DNA from: an uncultured Winogradskyella sp.
GTDB lineage: Bacteria > Bacteroidota > Bacteroidia > Flavobacteriales > Flavobacteriaceae
Reading direction: 5' to 3'
Assembly (NCBI RefSeq): GCF_947495255.1
Contig: NZ_CANLYI010000006.1
Location: 62,001 to 126,000 of the forward strand
Length of the DNA stretch: 64,000 nucleotides
Shown here: in pieces, positions 17,161-26,074 of the stretch
How the letters are laid out: every line of letters begins with the position of its first letter
Numbering within the stretch: position 1 is the first letter of the stretch
Program-made: the position numbers and the translations under genes
The notes under the pieces: generated by a model
Told to the model about the DNA's origin: nothing
Seen by the model: only the letters and a program-made list of their open reading frames with translations
Database searches by the model: none

Positions 17161-18048
17161 ATGGAAGGTTCACAAAAATCAAACACAGGATTAAAAGTAG
17201 GCTTAGCAATATTAATTGTATTGTTCTTAGGAACTGCATTTTACACATCAAAGCTGTACAATGAAAAGAAAGAAAATGAAAAATTATTAGTTAGCGAAAA
17301 GCAACAAGTAATGAATAATTTTAATGATTTACTAAAAGATTATGATGAGGCAATTGCAGAAAGTGAAGTCAAAAATGTAGATCTAATTGCTGCAAGAGAA
17401 CGTATTCAAGGTTTAATGGATTCTTTGAAAATATCTCAGAATAGTGTTAATAGTTTATGGAGATACAAAAAGAAGTACCAAGCGCTTGAAGAAGAAATGG
17501 AGATTTTATTAACTGAGAACGATCGTTTAAAAGTTGAGAACGAATATTTAGCAACGTCTTTAGATAGTACGCAAGTACAATTAGCAGAGCGTACAATGTT
17601 TACAGATTCTCTTTTAGTGCAAAACACGCAGTTATCTACTGTTGTTAAAGATGCAGCAGCATTACAGACTGTTGGATTAGTAGGAATGGGAGTAATTGAA
17701 AGAAGCAGTGGAAAACAAATCCCTACTGAAAGAGCAGGACGAAGCGATAAACTTAAAGTTTGTTTTACTGTTGCTAAAAATATGTTGACAGAAGCTGGTG
17801 ATAAAGAATTATACGTACAGGTAATTGATCCTTTAAATAATGTATTGGGTGCAAATGATCAAATAAACTTTGATGATCAAGTTTTAAACTACAGCTTAAT
17901 TAGTAGATTTAACTACGAAAACAGAAACTTAAGTATTTGCGAATATATAGATGAGTTAGAAGATTCTAAATTCGAAAAAGGTCGTTATAAAATAAATGTA
18001 TTTAACGATAAGGCATTAATTTCTTCTTCAGAATTTACTTTGAAGTAA
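17161..18048 (+). CDS. Membrane-anchored coiled-coil protein, unknown
   Basis: 295 residues with one N-terminal membrane helix (about 11-27), a long coiled coil (about 30-165) and a C-terminal beta-rich domain of about 130 residues starting at GLVGMGVIERSS. The domain should be periplasmic. Flavobacterial relatives are, as I recall, often mislabelled as ParA; there is no Walker motif here and that label is wrong. It sits alone between the hut genes and ends in a very strong terminator. A TTACTTTG element at 17100-17107 is a candidate -7 box. Confidence 0.75.
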   Translation: MEGSQKSNTGLKVGLAILIVLFLGTAFYTSKLYNEKKENEKLLVSEKQQVMNNFNDLLKDYDEAIAESEVKNVDLIAARERIQGLMDSLKISQNSVNSLWRYKKKYQALEEEMEILLTENDRLKVENEYLATSLDSTQVQLAERTMFTDSLLVQNTQLSTVVKDAAALQTVGLVGMGVIERSSGKQIPTERAGRSDKLKVCFTVAKNMLTEAGDKELYVQVIDPLNNVLGANDQINFDDQVLNYSLISRFNYENRNLSICEYIDELEDSKFEKGRYKINVFNDKALISSSEFTLK

Positions 18049-18073
18049 GGGTTGATATTAATTGATTGATAGC

Positions 18074-18109
18074 AAAAAATCCAGAAGTTCGCTTCTGGAT
18101 TTTTTTTTG
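18074..18109. terminator. Strong terminator with TTCG tetraloop
   Basis: A 14-bp perfect stem, AAAAAATCCAGAAG (18074-18087) with its complement at 18092-18105, closes a TTCG tetraloop. T and A runs on either side let it serve both the plus gene ending at 18048 and the minus gene ending at 18140. Confidence 0.93.
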
Positions 18110-18139
18110 CTTTAAATTGTCTTAAAGTATATATGGTAA

Positions 18140-19375
18140 TTATAGTAATTGACCATTTATAATTACTTGCTCAATAGGATTATGAGCAAAAGCATACGGA
18201 ATCTCACTATAATGATTCATTGGTTTTGTAATGAGAAGGTTCGCTTTTTTACCTCTTGTAATACTTCCGTACATATTGCTAATTCCCATAGCGTAAGCAC
18301 CATTTACTGTAGCTGCATTTATAGCTTCCTCTGGAGTCATTTTTAATTTTACACAAGCAGAGCTCACAATAAAATTCATGTTTCCGCTAGGAGCAGAGCC
18401 AGGATTGTAATCTGTAGCGATGGCTAACGGTAAACCAGCATCAATAATTTTTCTGGCTTGTGTATAAGGAATACTTAAAAAATAGGAGCAACCAGGTAAT
18501 GCAACAGGTATAGTGTCGCTTCCTTCTAAAGCTTCAATATCTTTGTCGTTTAATTCTTCTAAATGATCTACAGATAAAGCGTTGTGTTTTACGCCAAGTG
18601 CAATACCGCCTAATATATTAAATTGATTAACATGAATTTTTGGTCGTAGATTATATGATTTTGCAGCCTCTAAGATGGCTTCTGTGTCTTTAATGTCAAA
18701 GTAGCCTTCTTCACAAAAGACATCTATAAAATGTGCAATGTTTAATTCGGCAGCTTGCGGAATTAATTTTTCAGTTATTAATTTTATATACTCTTGTTTT
18801 TTTGATTTGAATTCAGAAGGAATAGCATGAGCAGCTAGCAACGTAGGAATAATTACGGCTAAACTTTCTTGCTTAATACGTTTTATAACACGCAACATTT
18901 TTAATTCGGCTTCAACGGTTAACCCATATCCTGTTTTAATTTCTACAGCACCAGTTCCCATTGCAATTAATTCGTTTAATCGCTTAATCGATTGATTGTA
19001 TAATTCATCTTCAGAGGTTTCTTGAAGTACTTTTGCCGAATTTAGAATACCACCTCCTTTGTTTGCTATTTCTTCATAAGACAAACCATTAATTCTATCT
19101 ACAAATTCTGAAGTTCTATCTCCAGCATAAACGATATGTGTATGAGAGTCGCACCAAGATGGTAAAACAATTTTTCCAGTAGCATCGATAATAGTATTTG
19201 CTTCAATAGGTCTGTAATCTTCCATTTTGCCGTATTCAATAATAGTATCATGCTCAATGTAGACATACGCATTCTCAATCATAGAAAGCGTTTTCATTTC
19301 TTCACCTTTTAAAATGGTAACGTTAGACTCATGCGTTTGAAGGAGTTGTTTTATATTTAATATAAGGGTTGACAT
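18140..19375 (-). CDS. hutI: Imidazolonepropionase
   Basis: 411 residues of the amidohydrolase superfamily. The metal motif HxH is at H78 and H80 (CDSHTHIVYAG), and the region VEIKTGYGL, IHVNQFN and ATDYNPGS matches HutI. The enzyme opens the ring of 4-imidazolone-5-propanoate to give N-formimidoyl-glutamate, the substrate of the neighbouring formimidoylglutamase. I start at the ATG ending at 19375, not at the longer frame to 19417, because the extension has no family similarity and runs into the terminator at 19418-19453. No hutH or hutU is in this window, so the pathway genes are split. Confidence 0.93.
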   Translation of the reverse strand: MSTLILNIKQLLQTHESNVTILKGEEMKTLSMIENAYVYIEHDTIIEYGKMEDYRPIEANTIIDATGKIVLPSWCDSHTHIVYAGDRTSEFVDRINGLSYEEIANKGGGILNSAKVLQETSEDELYNQSIKRLNELIAMGTGAVEIKTGYGLTVEAELKMLRVIKRIKQESLAVIIPTLLAAHAIPSEFKSKKQEYIKLITEKLIPQAAELNIAHFIDVFCEEGYFDIKDTEAILEAAKSYNLRPKIHVNQFNILGGIALGVKHNALSVDHLEELNDKDIEALEGSDTIPVALPGCSYFLSIPYTQARKIIDAGLPLAIATDYNPGSAPSGNMNFIVSSACVKLKMTPEEAINAATVNGAYAMGISNMYGSITRGKKANLLITKPMNHYSEIPYAFAHNPIEQVIINGQLL

Positions 19376-19417
19376 ATTAGCTCGTGTTTTTGTAAAGATT
19401 GTTAAAATTTTGAACAA

Positions 19418-19453
19418 AAAAAAACGCTAATAACAATTTAAGAGCGTTTTTTT
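19418..19453 (-). terminator. Terminator of the T9SS protein gene
   Basis: An 11-bp stem, AAAAAAACGCT (19418-19428) with AGCGTTTTTTT (19443-19453), around a 14-nt loop. Read on the minus strand it ends in a T run and lies just downstream of the 19475-20869 gene. Confidence 0.8.
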
Positions 19454-19474
19454 GATAATTTTTAAATAAAATCT

Positions 19475-20869
19475 TTATTCTTTAATGAATTTGGTAGATA
19501 ATTTATCGTTTAATTTAATGGTGTAAATACCATTAGTTAAATTTGAAACATCTAGTTTTTCACCAACTGATAAAGCTTTAACTAAAACTTGTTTCCCTAA
19601 TACATCATAAACAGTAACATTAACGTTACTATTGAAACCTTCAAAATTTAAAAAATCTTTTGTTGGGTTAGGAAATATTGAAATAGTCTGTAAATCTGAA
19701 TTTGGTACACTAAGTACAATTTTCTGATTTTCGAAATAATTTAAATTATCGAGATTATATTCACAACTCGCAATATCTAAATCACCATCTCCATCAAAAT
19801 CTTCTATGGCATATACAAATGCTTGACTTTGGGTGGCATCAATAACTTCTTCAGCAGCAAAACTTCCCGAACCATTATTTTTAAACCAAACAATATCATT
19901 ACCAGCATTTGTTTTTCCACTACTTAATACGATATCTTTTAAGCCATCATTATCTAAATCTTTAAATAATGCTAACGCAGGATTGTTGATTGAAGTTGTA
20001 AAAACAGTTTCTGTAAAACCAGAACCATTATCTTCAAACCAATATAGATTTCCTGTAGGTCCATTTCCATAGGATACTTCAGTAGCCAAAATATCTAAAT
20101 TAGCATCACCATCTATATCCTCAAAAGTAGCGCTGAACATACCAAATTTACCAGTTGCAACAGAAATAGCATCTTTTGTAAAAGATACGGTTCCAGATGG
20201 CACTAAATTATTTCTGAATATTTCAACAACATCTCCTGAGTAAACAGCGGTTACAACTAGAGCATCTAAATCACCATCTCCATCAATGTCCTTTAAGTTC
20301 ACAACTCCAGGTGCGCTTAAAGTATTATCAATTTTTTCAGTTTCTAAAGTAAATGTTCCTGTTCCATTATTAGAGTACCAAATAACTTCACCACTATCAT
20401 AAGCTGTAACTGCTACATCTATGAAGGTATCATTATTAATATCTCCAACATCGATACCTGAAGCACCAGACACACTATTAGAAATTACATTTTGAACTAA
20501 AAAGTTTCCTGCACCATCATTAGTAAACCATACAAGACGGTCATTATTATATGCTGTTGCTAAAATATCTAAGTAGCCATCATTGTTTAAATCTACAAGT
20601 TTTAAGCCTCCAATACCATCTAAAACATTAGAAACTAAAGTTTGAAGCGTAAAAGTGTTGTCACCATTATTTTTATACCATTCTATTGTGTTGCCGAGAT
20701 TAGTAGCGATTACAATGTCTATAAAATTGTCACTGTCAATTAAACCAGTGTCAATAGAATAAGGCGCATCACCTGTCGCAGTATTAATAGTAACTTTAGG
20801 TAAAAACGTGGTTTGAGCAAAAGAAAAAGCACTAATTAAAGCAATAGCAAAAAATAATTTGTGTTTCAT
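19475..20869 (-). CDS. FG-GAP/VCBS repeat protein with T9SS type A sorting domain
   Basis: 464 residues: a signal peptide (MKHKLFFAIALISAFSFAQ), six or seven repeats with the calcium-loop pattern DxDxDGxxD (for example DIDGDGDLDALV, DLDNDGLKDIVL, DFDGDGDLDIAS), which together should form a beta-propeller, and a C-terminal domain of about 70 residues (IFPNPTKDFLNFEG to the end) typical of type IX secretion cargo. It is therefore exported across the outer membrane and probably held on the surface or released. The start at 20869 gives a proper signal peptide; the longer frame would run into fumC. It follows fumC by 32 nt and may be co-transcribed with it. Confidence 0.92.
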   Translation of the reverse strand: MKHKLFFAIALISAFSFAQTTFLPKVTINTATGDAPYSIDTGLIDSDNFIDIVIATNLGNTIEWYKNNGDNTFTLQTLVSNVLDGIGGLKLVDLNNDGYLDILATAYNNDRLVWFTNDGAGNFLVQNVISNSVSGASGIDVGDINNDTFIDVAVTAYDSGEVIWYSNNGTGTFTLETEKIDNTLSAPGVVNLKDIDGDGDLDALVVTAVYSGDVVEIFRNNLVPSGTVSFTKDAISVATGKFGMFSATFEDIDGDANLDILATEVSYGNGPTGNLYWFEDNGSGFTETVFTTSINNPALALFKDLDNDGLKDIVLSSGKTNAGNDIVWFKNNGSGSFAAEEVIDATQSQAFVYAIEDFDGDGDLDIASCEYNLDNLNYFENQKIVLSVPNSDLQTISIFPNPTKDFLNFEGFNSNVNVTVYDVLGKQVLVKALSVGEKLDVSNLTNGIYTIKLNDKLSTKFIKE

Positions 20870-20901
20870 ATAATATAGTTTTAATGAATAATTAATAGCT
20901 T

Positions 20902-22299
20902 TTATTTTAAGGTGCCAACCATGTTTTCTGGTTTTACCCATTCGTCATAATCTTCTGAAGAAACATACCCTAAGTTTACAGCTTCCTCTTTTAAAGTTGT
21001 TCCATTTTTATGCGCAGTATTTGCAATTTCAGCAGCTTTGTAATAACCGATTTTAGTATTTAAAGCGGTAACCAACATTAAAGAGTTGTTTAATAATTCT
21101 TTAATTACTTGATGATTTGGCTCAATACCACTAGCACAATGCTCTTCGAAACTCGCACAAGCATCACCAATTAACTGTGCAGATTGCAGAATGTTTGCAG
21201 CCATCATTGGTTTAAAAACATTTAGTTCATAATGTCCTTGCATACCACCAACAGATATAGCAACATCGTTACCCATTACCTGAGCACAAACCATTGTTAA
21301 GGCTTCACATTGCGTAGGGTTTACTTTTCCTGGCATAATAGAACTTCCTGGTTCATTAGCTGGTATAATAATTTCACCAATTCCAGAACGAGGACCAGAA
21401 GCCATCATTCTAATATCGTTAGCAATTTTATTTAATGAAACAGCTAATTGTTTTAATGCGCCATGTGTTTCTACAATAGCGTCATGTGCAGCTAAAGCTT
21501 CAAATTTATTTTCTGCAGTTATAAAAGGTAAACCAGTAAATTCAGCAATGTATTTAGCTACTAAAACATCATATCCTTTTGGTGTATTCATTCCTGTACC
21601 TACAGCTGTTCCTCCTAAAGCTAATTCACTTAAATGAGCTAAAGTATGTTCTAAGGCTTTTAAACCATGATCTAATTGAGAAACATATCCAGAAAATTCT
21701 TGACCTAAAGTTAAAGGTGTTGCATCCATTAAATGCGTACGTCCAATTTTAACAACAGTATTAAATTCTATAGATTTTTTGTGTAATGTATTTCTTAATT
21801 GAATAATACCAGGAATAGTAGTTTCTACAACTTTTTTGTAAGCGGCAATATGCATACCTGTAGGAAAGGTGTCATTAGATGATTGCGATTTGTTGACATC
21901 ATCATTGGGTTGAATCGTTTTTTCGCCTTCACCAATAACTTTACCCGCAATTTGGTGTGCTCTGTTTGCAACAACCTCATTAACGTTCATGTTACTTTGC
22001 GTACCAGAACCCGTTTGCCAAATCACCAACGGAAATTGGTCATTGTGTTTTCCTTCTAAAATTTCATCACATACGTTTGCAATTAAGTCGCGCTTTTCTT
22101 TAGATAAAACTTCTAACTCGCAATTTGCGTAAGCAGCAGCCTTTTTTAAGTAAGCGAAACCGTTTACAATCTCTAGTGGCATTGATGCAGAAGGTCCAAT
22201 TTTAAAATTATTGCGAGAACGCTCAGTTTGCGCTCCCCAAAGTTTGTCGGCAGGTACTTTTACCTCACCCATTGTGTCTTTTTCTATTCGGAAATTCAT
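20902..22299 (-). CDS. fumC: Class II fumarate hydratase
   Basis: 465 residues of the fumarase/aspartase superfamily. The signature loop [11 protein letters not shown] lies at 318-328 with the catalytic serine at 319 or 320, and [10 protein letters not shown] and [10 protein letters not shown] are also in place. The enzyme interconverts fumarate and malate in the TCA cycle without an iron-sulfur cluster and works as a cytoplasmic homotetramer. Length and ends match the family. A perfect -7 element, TAATTTTG, lies 23 nt upstream of the ATG. Very high confidence. Confidence 0.97.
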   Translation of the reverse strand: MNFRIEKDTMGEVKVPADKLWGAQTERSRNNFKIGPSASMPLEIVNGFAYLKKAAAYANCELEVLSKEKRDLIANVCDEILEGKHNDQFPLVIWQTGSGTQSNMNVNEVVANRAHQIAGKVIGEGEKTIQPNDDVNKSQSSNDTFPTGMHIAAYKKVVETTIPGIIQLRNTLHKKSIEFNTVVKIGRTHLMDATPLTLGQEFSGYVSQLDHGLKALEHTLAHLSELALGGTAVGTGMNTPKGYDVLVAKYIAEFTGLPFITAENKFEALAAHDAIVETHGALKQLAVSLNKIANDIRMMASGPRSGIGEIIIPANEPGSSIMPGKVNPTQCEALTMVCAQVMGNDVAISVGGMQGHYELNVFKPMMAANILQSAQLIGDACASFEEHCASGIEPNHQVIKELLNNSLMLVTALNTKIGYYKAAEIANTAHKNGTTLKEEAVNLGYVSSEDYDEWVKPENMVGTLK

Positions 22300-22322
22300 G
22301 TGTAATATATTTATAGCTTACA

Positions 22323-22330
22323 CAAAATTA
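22323..22330 (-). promoter_or_regulatory. -7 element of the fumC promoter
   Basis: On the minus strand the bases read TAATTTTG, a perfect TAnnTTTG match, 23 nt before the fumC ATG. A matching -33 TTG is not obvious. Confidence 0.65.
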
Positions 22331-22624
22331 AGGGTTTTGTAAGTCTTATATGATAATTATTAAAGATTTATTTGAACAGCTTTTAAGCTAAACAGTTGAT
22401 AAGTTTTCTTGATAATTTTATCTCATTTTCAAGCTTCTAATTTTTACGGATTTACTAAATTTTTACTAATAAATATATGTAATCGTTAAAATTGCAAAAA
22501 AACAATTGTCAATGACTAACAATATTCATTTTATTTAACGATATTTAAGAAGCACATTTAAGTGATTTTTGTCTAACTATTTAGTTTTCAGTATTGAAGA
22601 ATAATTTATTTAAACTAAATATTG
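22331..22624. other. Intergenic region between fumC and the esterase operon
   Basis: An AT-rich stretch between the two divergent -7 elements. I see no ORF, RNA gene or strong hairpin in it. Confidence 0.5.
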
Positions 22625-22632
22625 TATTTTTG
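22625..22632 (+). promoter_or_regulatory. -7 element of the esterase/ATP-grasp operon
   Basis: TATTTTTG matches TAnnTTTG exactly and lies 39 nt before the TTG start at 22672. No good -33 box is seen at the usual distance. Confidence 0.65.
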
Positions 22633-22671
22633 CCGACTTAAATTTTTAATAACTAACTAAAAATTAATCAA

Positions 22672-23376
22672 TTGAGAGAGGAACACTTTAAATGGTATTC
22701 ACCAACATTAAGTCAAGATATTGAAATGCTTGTTTTTGGGCATGCAGGTTATCCTTTGGTTTTATTTCCTACAACCATGGGAAAACATAATGAGTGCAGA
22801 GATATGCAACTAATAGAATCTGTAAGATGGTTTTTAGAGCAAGGCTTAGTTCAAATTTATTGTCCAGATAGTATTAATGAATTAAGCTGGTATAATAAAG
22901 GTATTCATCCTGCTGATCGTGCTAAAAATCATGCTTGGTACGATGAGTTCATAATGAACGAAGTGGTTAATAAAATATGTGATGAAAAAGGCATGCAAAA
23001 GTTAGCTGTGGCAGGACCAAGTTTTGGAGGTTACCATGCAGCAAATTTTGCGTTTAAACATCCTGAGCGTGTAAGCCATATGTTTAGTATGAGTGGTGCA
23101 TTTGATATTAAATCTTTTGTAGGTGATCATTACGATGATAACGTGTTTTTTAATAATCCTGTAGATTTTTTACCAGGAGCCAATCATCCTGATCTATGGA
23201 ATATGAAAATTGTACTAGGAGTAGGAGAATGGGATATTTGTTTAGATGCCAACAAAAAGATGGCTAGCATTTTAACCGAAAAAAATATACCTTTTTGGTA
23301 TGATGAGCATAAATGGGCAGAACACGATTGGCCTTTATGGAATAAAATGTTTCCACATTATTTATCAAAAATATAA
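22672..23376 (+). CDS. Alpha/beta hydrolase esterase
   Basis: 234 residues from a TTG start; no upstream ATG is in frame. A nucleophile elbow GPSFGG places the catalytic serine at 117, with D188 (GEWDICLD) and H218 (WAEHDWPLW) as the likely rest of the triad. It is cytoplasmic, without a signal peptide. The protein belongs to the putative esterase group related to enterochelin-esterase-like folds; its acyl or peptidyl substrate is unknown. It opens a five-gene operon with two ATP-grasp proteins, a GCS2 ligase and a glutamine amidotransferase, suggesting it hydrolyses an ester or thioester of their product. Confidence 0.87.
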   Translation: MREEHFKWYSPTLSQDIEMLVFGHAGYPLVLFPTTMGKHNECRDMQLIESVRWFLEQGLVQIYCPDSINELSWYNKGIHPADRAKNHAWYDEFIMNEVVNKICDEKGMQKLAVAGPSFGGYHAANFAFKHPERVSHMFSMSGAFDIKSFVGDHYDDNVFFNNPVDFLPGANHPDLWNMKIVLGVGEWDICLDANKKMASILTEKNIPFWYDEHKWAEHDWPLWNKMFPHYLSKI

Positions 23377-23418
23377 ATTAAATTATCTAATTAATTAAAC
23401 CAACTAATTCATTATAAT

Positions 23419-24771
23419 ATGAGAAAAATAGGAATTTTATTCGGTCAAGAAGATACTTTCCCTTGGGCATTTATTGACAGAGTTAACGAAAAAATTAAAG
23501 CTCAAGGTATTAAGGATATGGTTGCAGAAGCTGTATCTATTGATACTGTTGAACAAGCAAAATCAGATGAGTATGCTGTAATCATTGACAGAATATCTCA
23601 AGATGTTCCATTTTATAGAGCGTATTTAAAAAATGCGGCTATTACAGGAACTGCCGTAATAAATAACCCATTTTGGTGGAGTGCTGATGAAAAGTTTTTT
23701 AATAATGCATTAGCAGAATCAATTGGAGTACCTGTACCTAAAACTTTCATATTACCATCTTCTCATCGTCCACCAGATACAGATGCCAATTCATTTAGAA
23801 ACATGAAATTCCCATTCAATTGGGAAAAAATGTTTGATACTATTGGTTTTCCTGCATACATGAAACCACATGATGGTGGTGGATGGAAAAGTGTTTACCG
23901 AGTTGAAAGTCCTGAGGATTTATGGGGAAAACATGGTGAAACAGAGCACTTAGTAATGATGCTTCAAGAAGAAATTAACTTCACAGAATACTTTAGATGT
24001 TACGCGTTAGGTACTAATCAGATTCATATTATGCAATATGAGCCTAGAAATCCACATCATTTACGTTATGTTATTGATGGACCACCTGTAGATAAAAAGT
24101 TATTAGATTTAGTTGAAGCTTACTGTATTAAATTAAACACTGCTTTAGGTTACGATTTTAATACTGTAGAGTTTGCTGTGAGAGACGGTATTCCTTATGC
24201 TATTGATTTCTGTAATCCTGCGCCAGATGCGGATGTGAATTCTGTTGGCCAAGATAATTTTGAGTGGATTGTAGAGAATGCTGCTGATATGGCAATTGAA
24301 AGAGCAAAACAATACAAGAAAGGTCAAATGAATCTAACTTGGGGAACTTTTGTAAAAGACCAAATTACTGCTCCAAAGAAAGTAGTTAAAAAGAAAACAC
24401 CTGTAAAGAAGGCTTCAGTAAAAAAAGTTTCTGATAAGAAACCTGTAGCAAAAAAGGCACCTGTGAAAAAAGCGCCAACTAAGAAAGCTGTAACTAAAAA
24501 AGCACAAGTTAAAAAGATAGTTACTACAGCAGACGACCTAAAAAGAGTGGAAGGTATTGGTCCAAAAATTGAAGCGACTTTAGTAAAATCTGGTATTGCT
24601 ACTTATGCTGAATTGGCTAAAACTAAATCAGAAAAAATAGCTAAAATCATTGCTGATGTACGTGGAAATCATATCACTGATACATGGCCTAAACAAGCAA
24701 AATTAGCCGCTTCAGGAAAGTGGGATGAGCTTAAGAAATGGCAAGAAGAATTAAATGGTGGTAAGGCTTAA
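23419..24771 (+). CDS. ATP-grasp protein fused to H1-like linker and helix-hairpin-helix domain
   Basis: 450 residues in three parts. Residues 1-310 are an ATP-grasp carboxylate-amine ligase, RimK/D-Ala-D-Ala ligase like, with FPAYMKPHDGGGWKSVYR as the nucleotide-binding lysine region and TVEFAVRDG...DFCNPAPDAD as the metal-binding acidic/Asn stretch. Residues about 318-369 are a lysine-, alanine-, proline- and valine-rich repeat built on KKAPVKKA-type units, like the tail of histone H1. Residues about 372-450 contain a helix-hairpin-helix type motif (VEGIGPKIEATLVKSGI). The first part should join an acid to an amine using ATP; the basic tail and HhH look made for nucleic-acid or acidic-polymer binding. 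This fusion is unusual and is discussed in the findings. Confidence 0.85.
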   Translation: MRKIGILFGQEDTFPWAFIDRVNEKIKAQGIKDMVAEAVSIDTVEQAKSDEYAVIIDRISQDVPFYRAYLKNAAITGTAVINNPFWWSADEKFFNNALAESIGVPVPKTFILPSSHRPPDTDANSFRNMKFPFNWEKMFDTIGFPAYMKPHDGGGWKSVYRVESPEDLWGKHGETEHLVMMLQEEINFTEYFRCYALGTNQIHIMQYEPRNPHHLRYVIDGPPVDKKLLDLVEAYCIKLNTALGYDFNTVEFAVRDGIPYAIDFCNPAPDADVNSVGQDNFEWIVENAADMAIERAKQYKKGQMNLTWGTFVKDQITAPKKVVKKKTPVKKASVKKVSDKKPVAKKAPVKKAPTKKAVTKKAQVKKIVTTADDLKRVEGIGPKIEATLVKSGIATYAELAKTKSEKIAKIIADVRGNHITDTWPKQAKLAASGKWDELKKWQEELNGGKA

Positions 24772-24799
24772 TCGCAAAACTGCTTTATAATAAAAAGTT

Positions 24800-24840
24800 A
24801 ACCTTAGTTCGTAATATGCTTTTGAACTAAGGTTGCTTTT
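24800..24840 (+). terminator. Hairpin after the ATP-grasp/HhH gene
   Basis: An 11-bp stem, AACCTTAGTTC (24800-24810) with GAACTAAGGTT (24824-24834), is followed by GCTTTT. The T run is short, so termination may be partial and the genes downstream may still be co-expressed. Confidence 0.7.
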
Positions 24841-24874
24841 GTAGTAAATTGACAATAAATTCCTATTTAAGGAA

Positions 24875-24909
24875 TTTGAGTTCAATTATTTTTAAAATGA
24901 TAGATTTTG
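24875..24909 (+). promoter_or_regulatory. Candidate promoter of the ybdK gene
   Basis: TTTG at 24875-24878 is followed after 22 nt by TAGATTTTG, one base longer than the TAnnTTTG -7 consensus. The ATG is 52 nt downstream. Confidence 0.45.
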
Positions 24910-24961
24910 CAATAAATCATCTTTAAAAAGCTTTTATCTAACCAAATATCAACATGTTGCT

Positions 24962-26056
24962 ATGAAATTTACTTTAGGTATTGAAGAAGAGTATCAAATT
25001 ATTGATCCAGTTACGCGAGAATTAATTTCTCACGATCAGCAAATTGTTTCTGAAGCTGCTAAGATTTTAAACGATCAAGTAAAGGCAGAAATGCATCAGG
25101 CAGTGGTTGAAGTTGGTACTAATATTTGTCAAGATATTAATGATGCTAGAGAACAAATCTCATATTTACGAAAATCAATATCTGGAATTGCTAATGACTT
25201 AGGATTTAAAATTGGTGCTGCTGGTACACATCCATTTTCTAAATGGGAACATCAGCTTATTACTCCAAATCCTAGATATGATGAAATTATAACTGAATTA
25301 CAAGATACAGCACGTTCAAATTTAATTTTTGGATTACACGTACATGTCGGAATGGAAGATAAAGAAATGGCAATACATCTCGTAAATGCTATGCGTTATT
25401 TTTTACCACATTTATACGCTTTATCTACAAATTCACCATTTTGGGAAGGTAGAAATACTGGTTTTAAATCTTTTAGATCAAAGGTTTTTGATAAATTCCC
25501 AAGAACAGGAATTCCTGGGATCTTCGAAAATTATGCACATTACGAACATTATGTAAAACTTTTAGTTAAGACCAATTGTATAGATAATCCTAAGAAAATA
25601 TGGTGGGATATTAGAGTACATCCGTTTTTTCCAACCTTAGAAGTTAGAATTTGTGATGTACCGTTAACTGTAAATGAAACCATTTGTATCACAGCTATAA
25701 TTCAGGCTTTAGTAGCTAAATTATACGATTTAAGAACGCATAATCTTAATTTTATGAATTATCATCGTGCTTTAATAAACGAAAACAAATGGCGAGCAAG
25801 TCGTTATGGTCTAGAAGGTAAAATGATAGATTTTGGTAAAGAAGCTGAAGTTGATACTAAACTTTTAATGTTAGAACTTTTAGATTTTATAGATGATGTT
25901 GTGGATGATTTAGGATCAAGAAAAGAAATTGAATACATCCATGAAATGATTAAAAATGGAACAGGAGCAGACCGTCAATTAGAAATTTTTAAACAAACAA
26001 ATGACCTTACTAAGGTAGTTGACTATATAACAGAACAAACTATTTTAGGATTATAA
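24962..26056 (+). CDS. ybdK: YbdK-type carboxylate-amine ligase (GCS2 family)
   Basis: 364 residues of the GCS2 glutamate-cysteine-ligase family, the weak gamma-glutamyl ligase group of E. coli YbdK. The N-terminal GIEEEYQIID carries the metal-binding glutamates, FGLHVHVGM the central conserved histidines, and VRICDVP a further conserved strand. It is a glutamine-synthetase-fold enzyme that activates a carboxylate (usually the gamma-carboxyl of glutamate) with ATP and couples it to an amine. It is followed after 18 nt by a glutamine amidotransferase and then an ATP-grasp-like gene. In this setting it probably makes a gamma-glutamyl amide intermediate rather than glutathione, since no GshB is beside it. 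Confidence 0.9.
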   Translation: MKFTLGIEEEYQIIDPVTRELISHDQQIVSEAAKILNDQVKAEMHQAVVEVGTNICQDINDAREQISYLRKSISGIANDLGFKIGAAGTHPFSKWEHQLITPNPRYDEIITELQDTARSNLIFGLHVHVGMEDKEMAIHLVNAMRYFLPHLYALSTNSPFWEGRNTGFKSFRSKVFDKFPRTGIPGIFENYAHYEHYVKLLVKTNCIDNPKKIWWDIRVHPFFPTLEVRICDVPLTVNETICITAIIQALVAKLYDLRTHNLNFMNYHRALINENKWRASRYGLEGKMIDFGKEAEVDTKLLMLELLDFIDDVVDDLGSRKEIEYIHEMIKNGTGADRQLEIFKQTNDLTKVVDYITEQTILGL

Positions 26057-26074
26057 AATACCTACTTAATACCA

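Noticed and set aside
17161-18048. ParA chromosome partitioning label
   Set aside because: There is no Walker motif; the protein is a membrane-anchored coiled coil with a beta-rich end.
19376-19417. N-terminal extension of hutI to 19417
   Set aside because: The extra residues have no family similarity and the frame reaches the terminator of the gene upstream; the ATG ending at 19375 gives the usual start.
20870-20941. Longer start for the T9SS protein, overlapping fumC
   Set aside because: It would bury the signal peptide behind 24 residues and overlap the fumC coding end.
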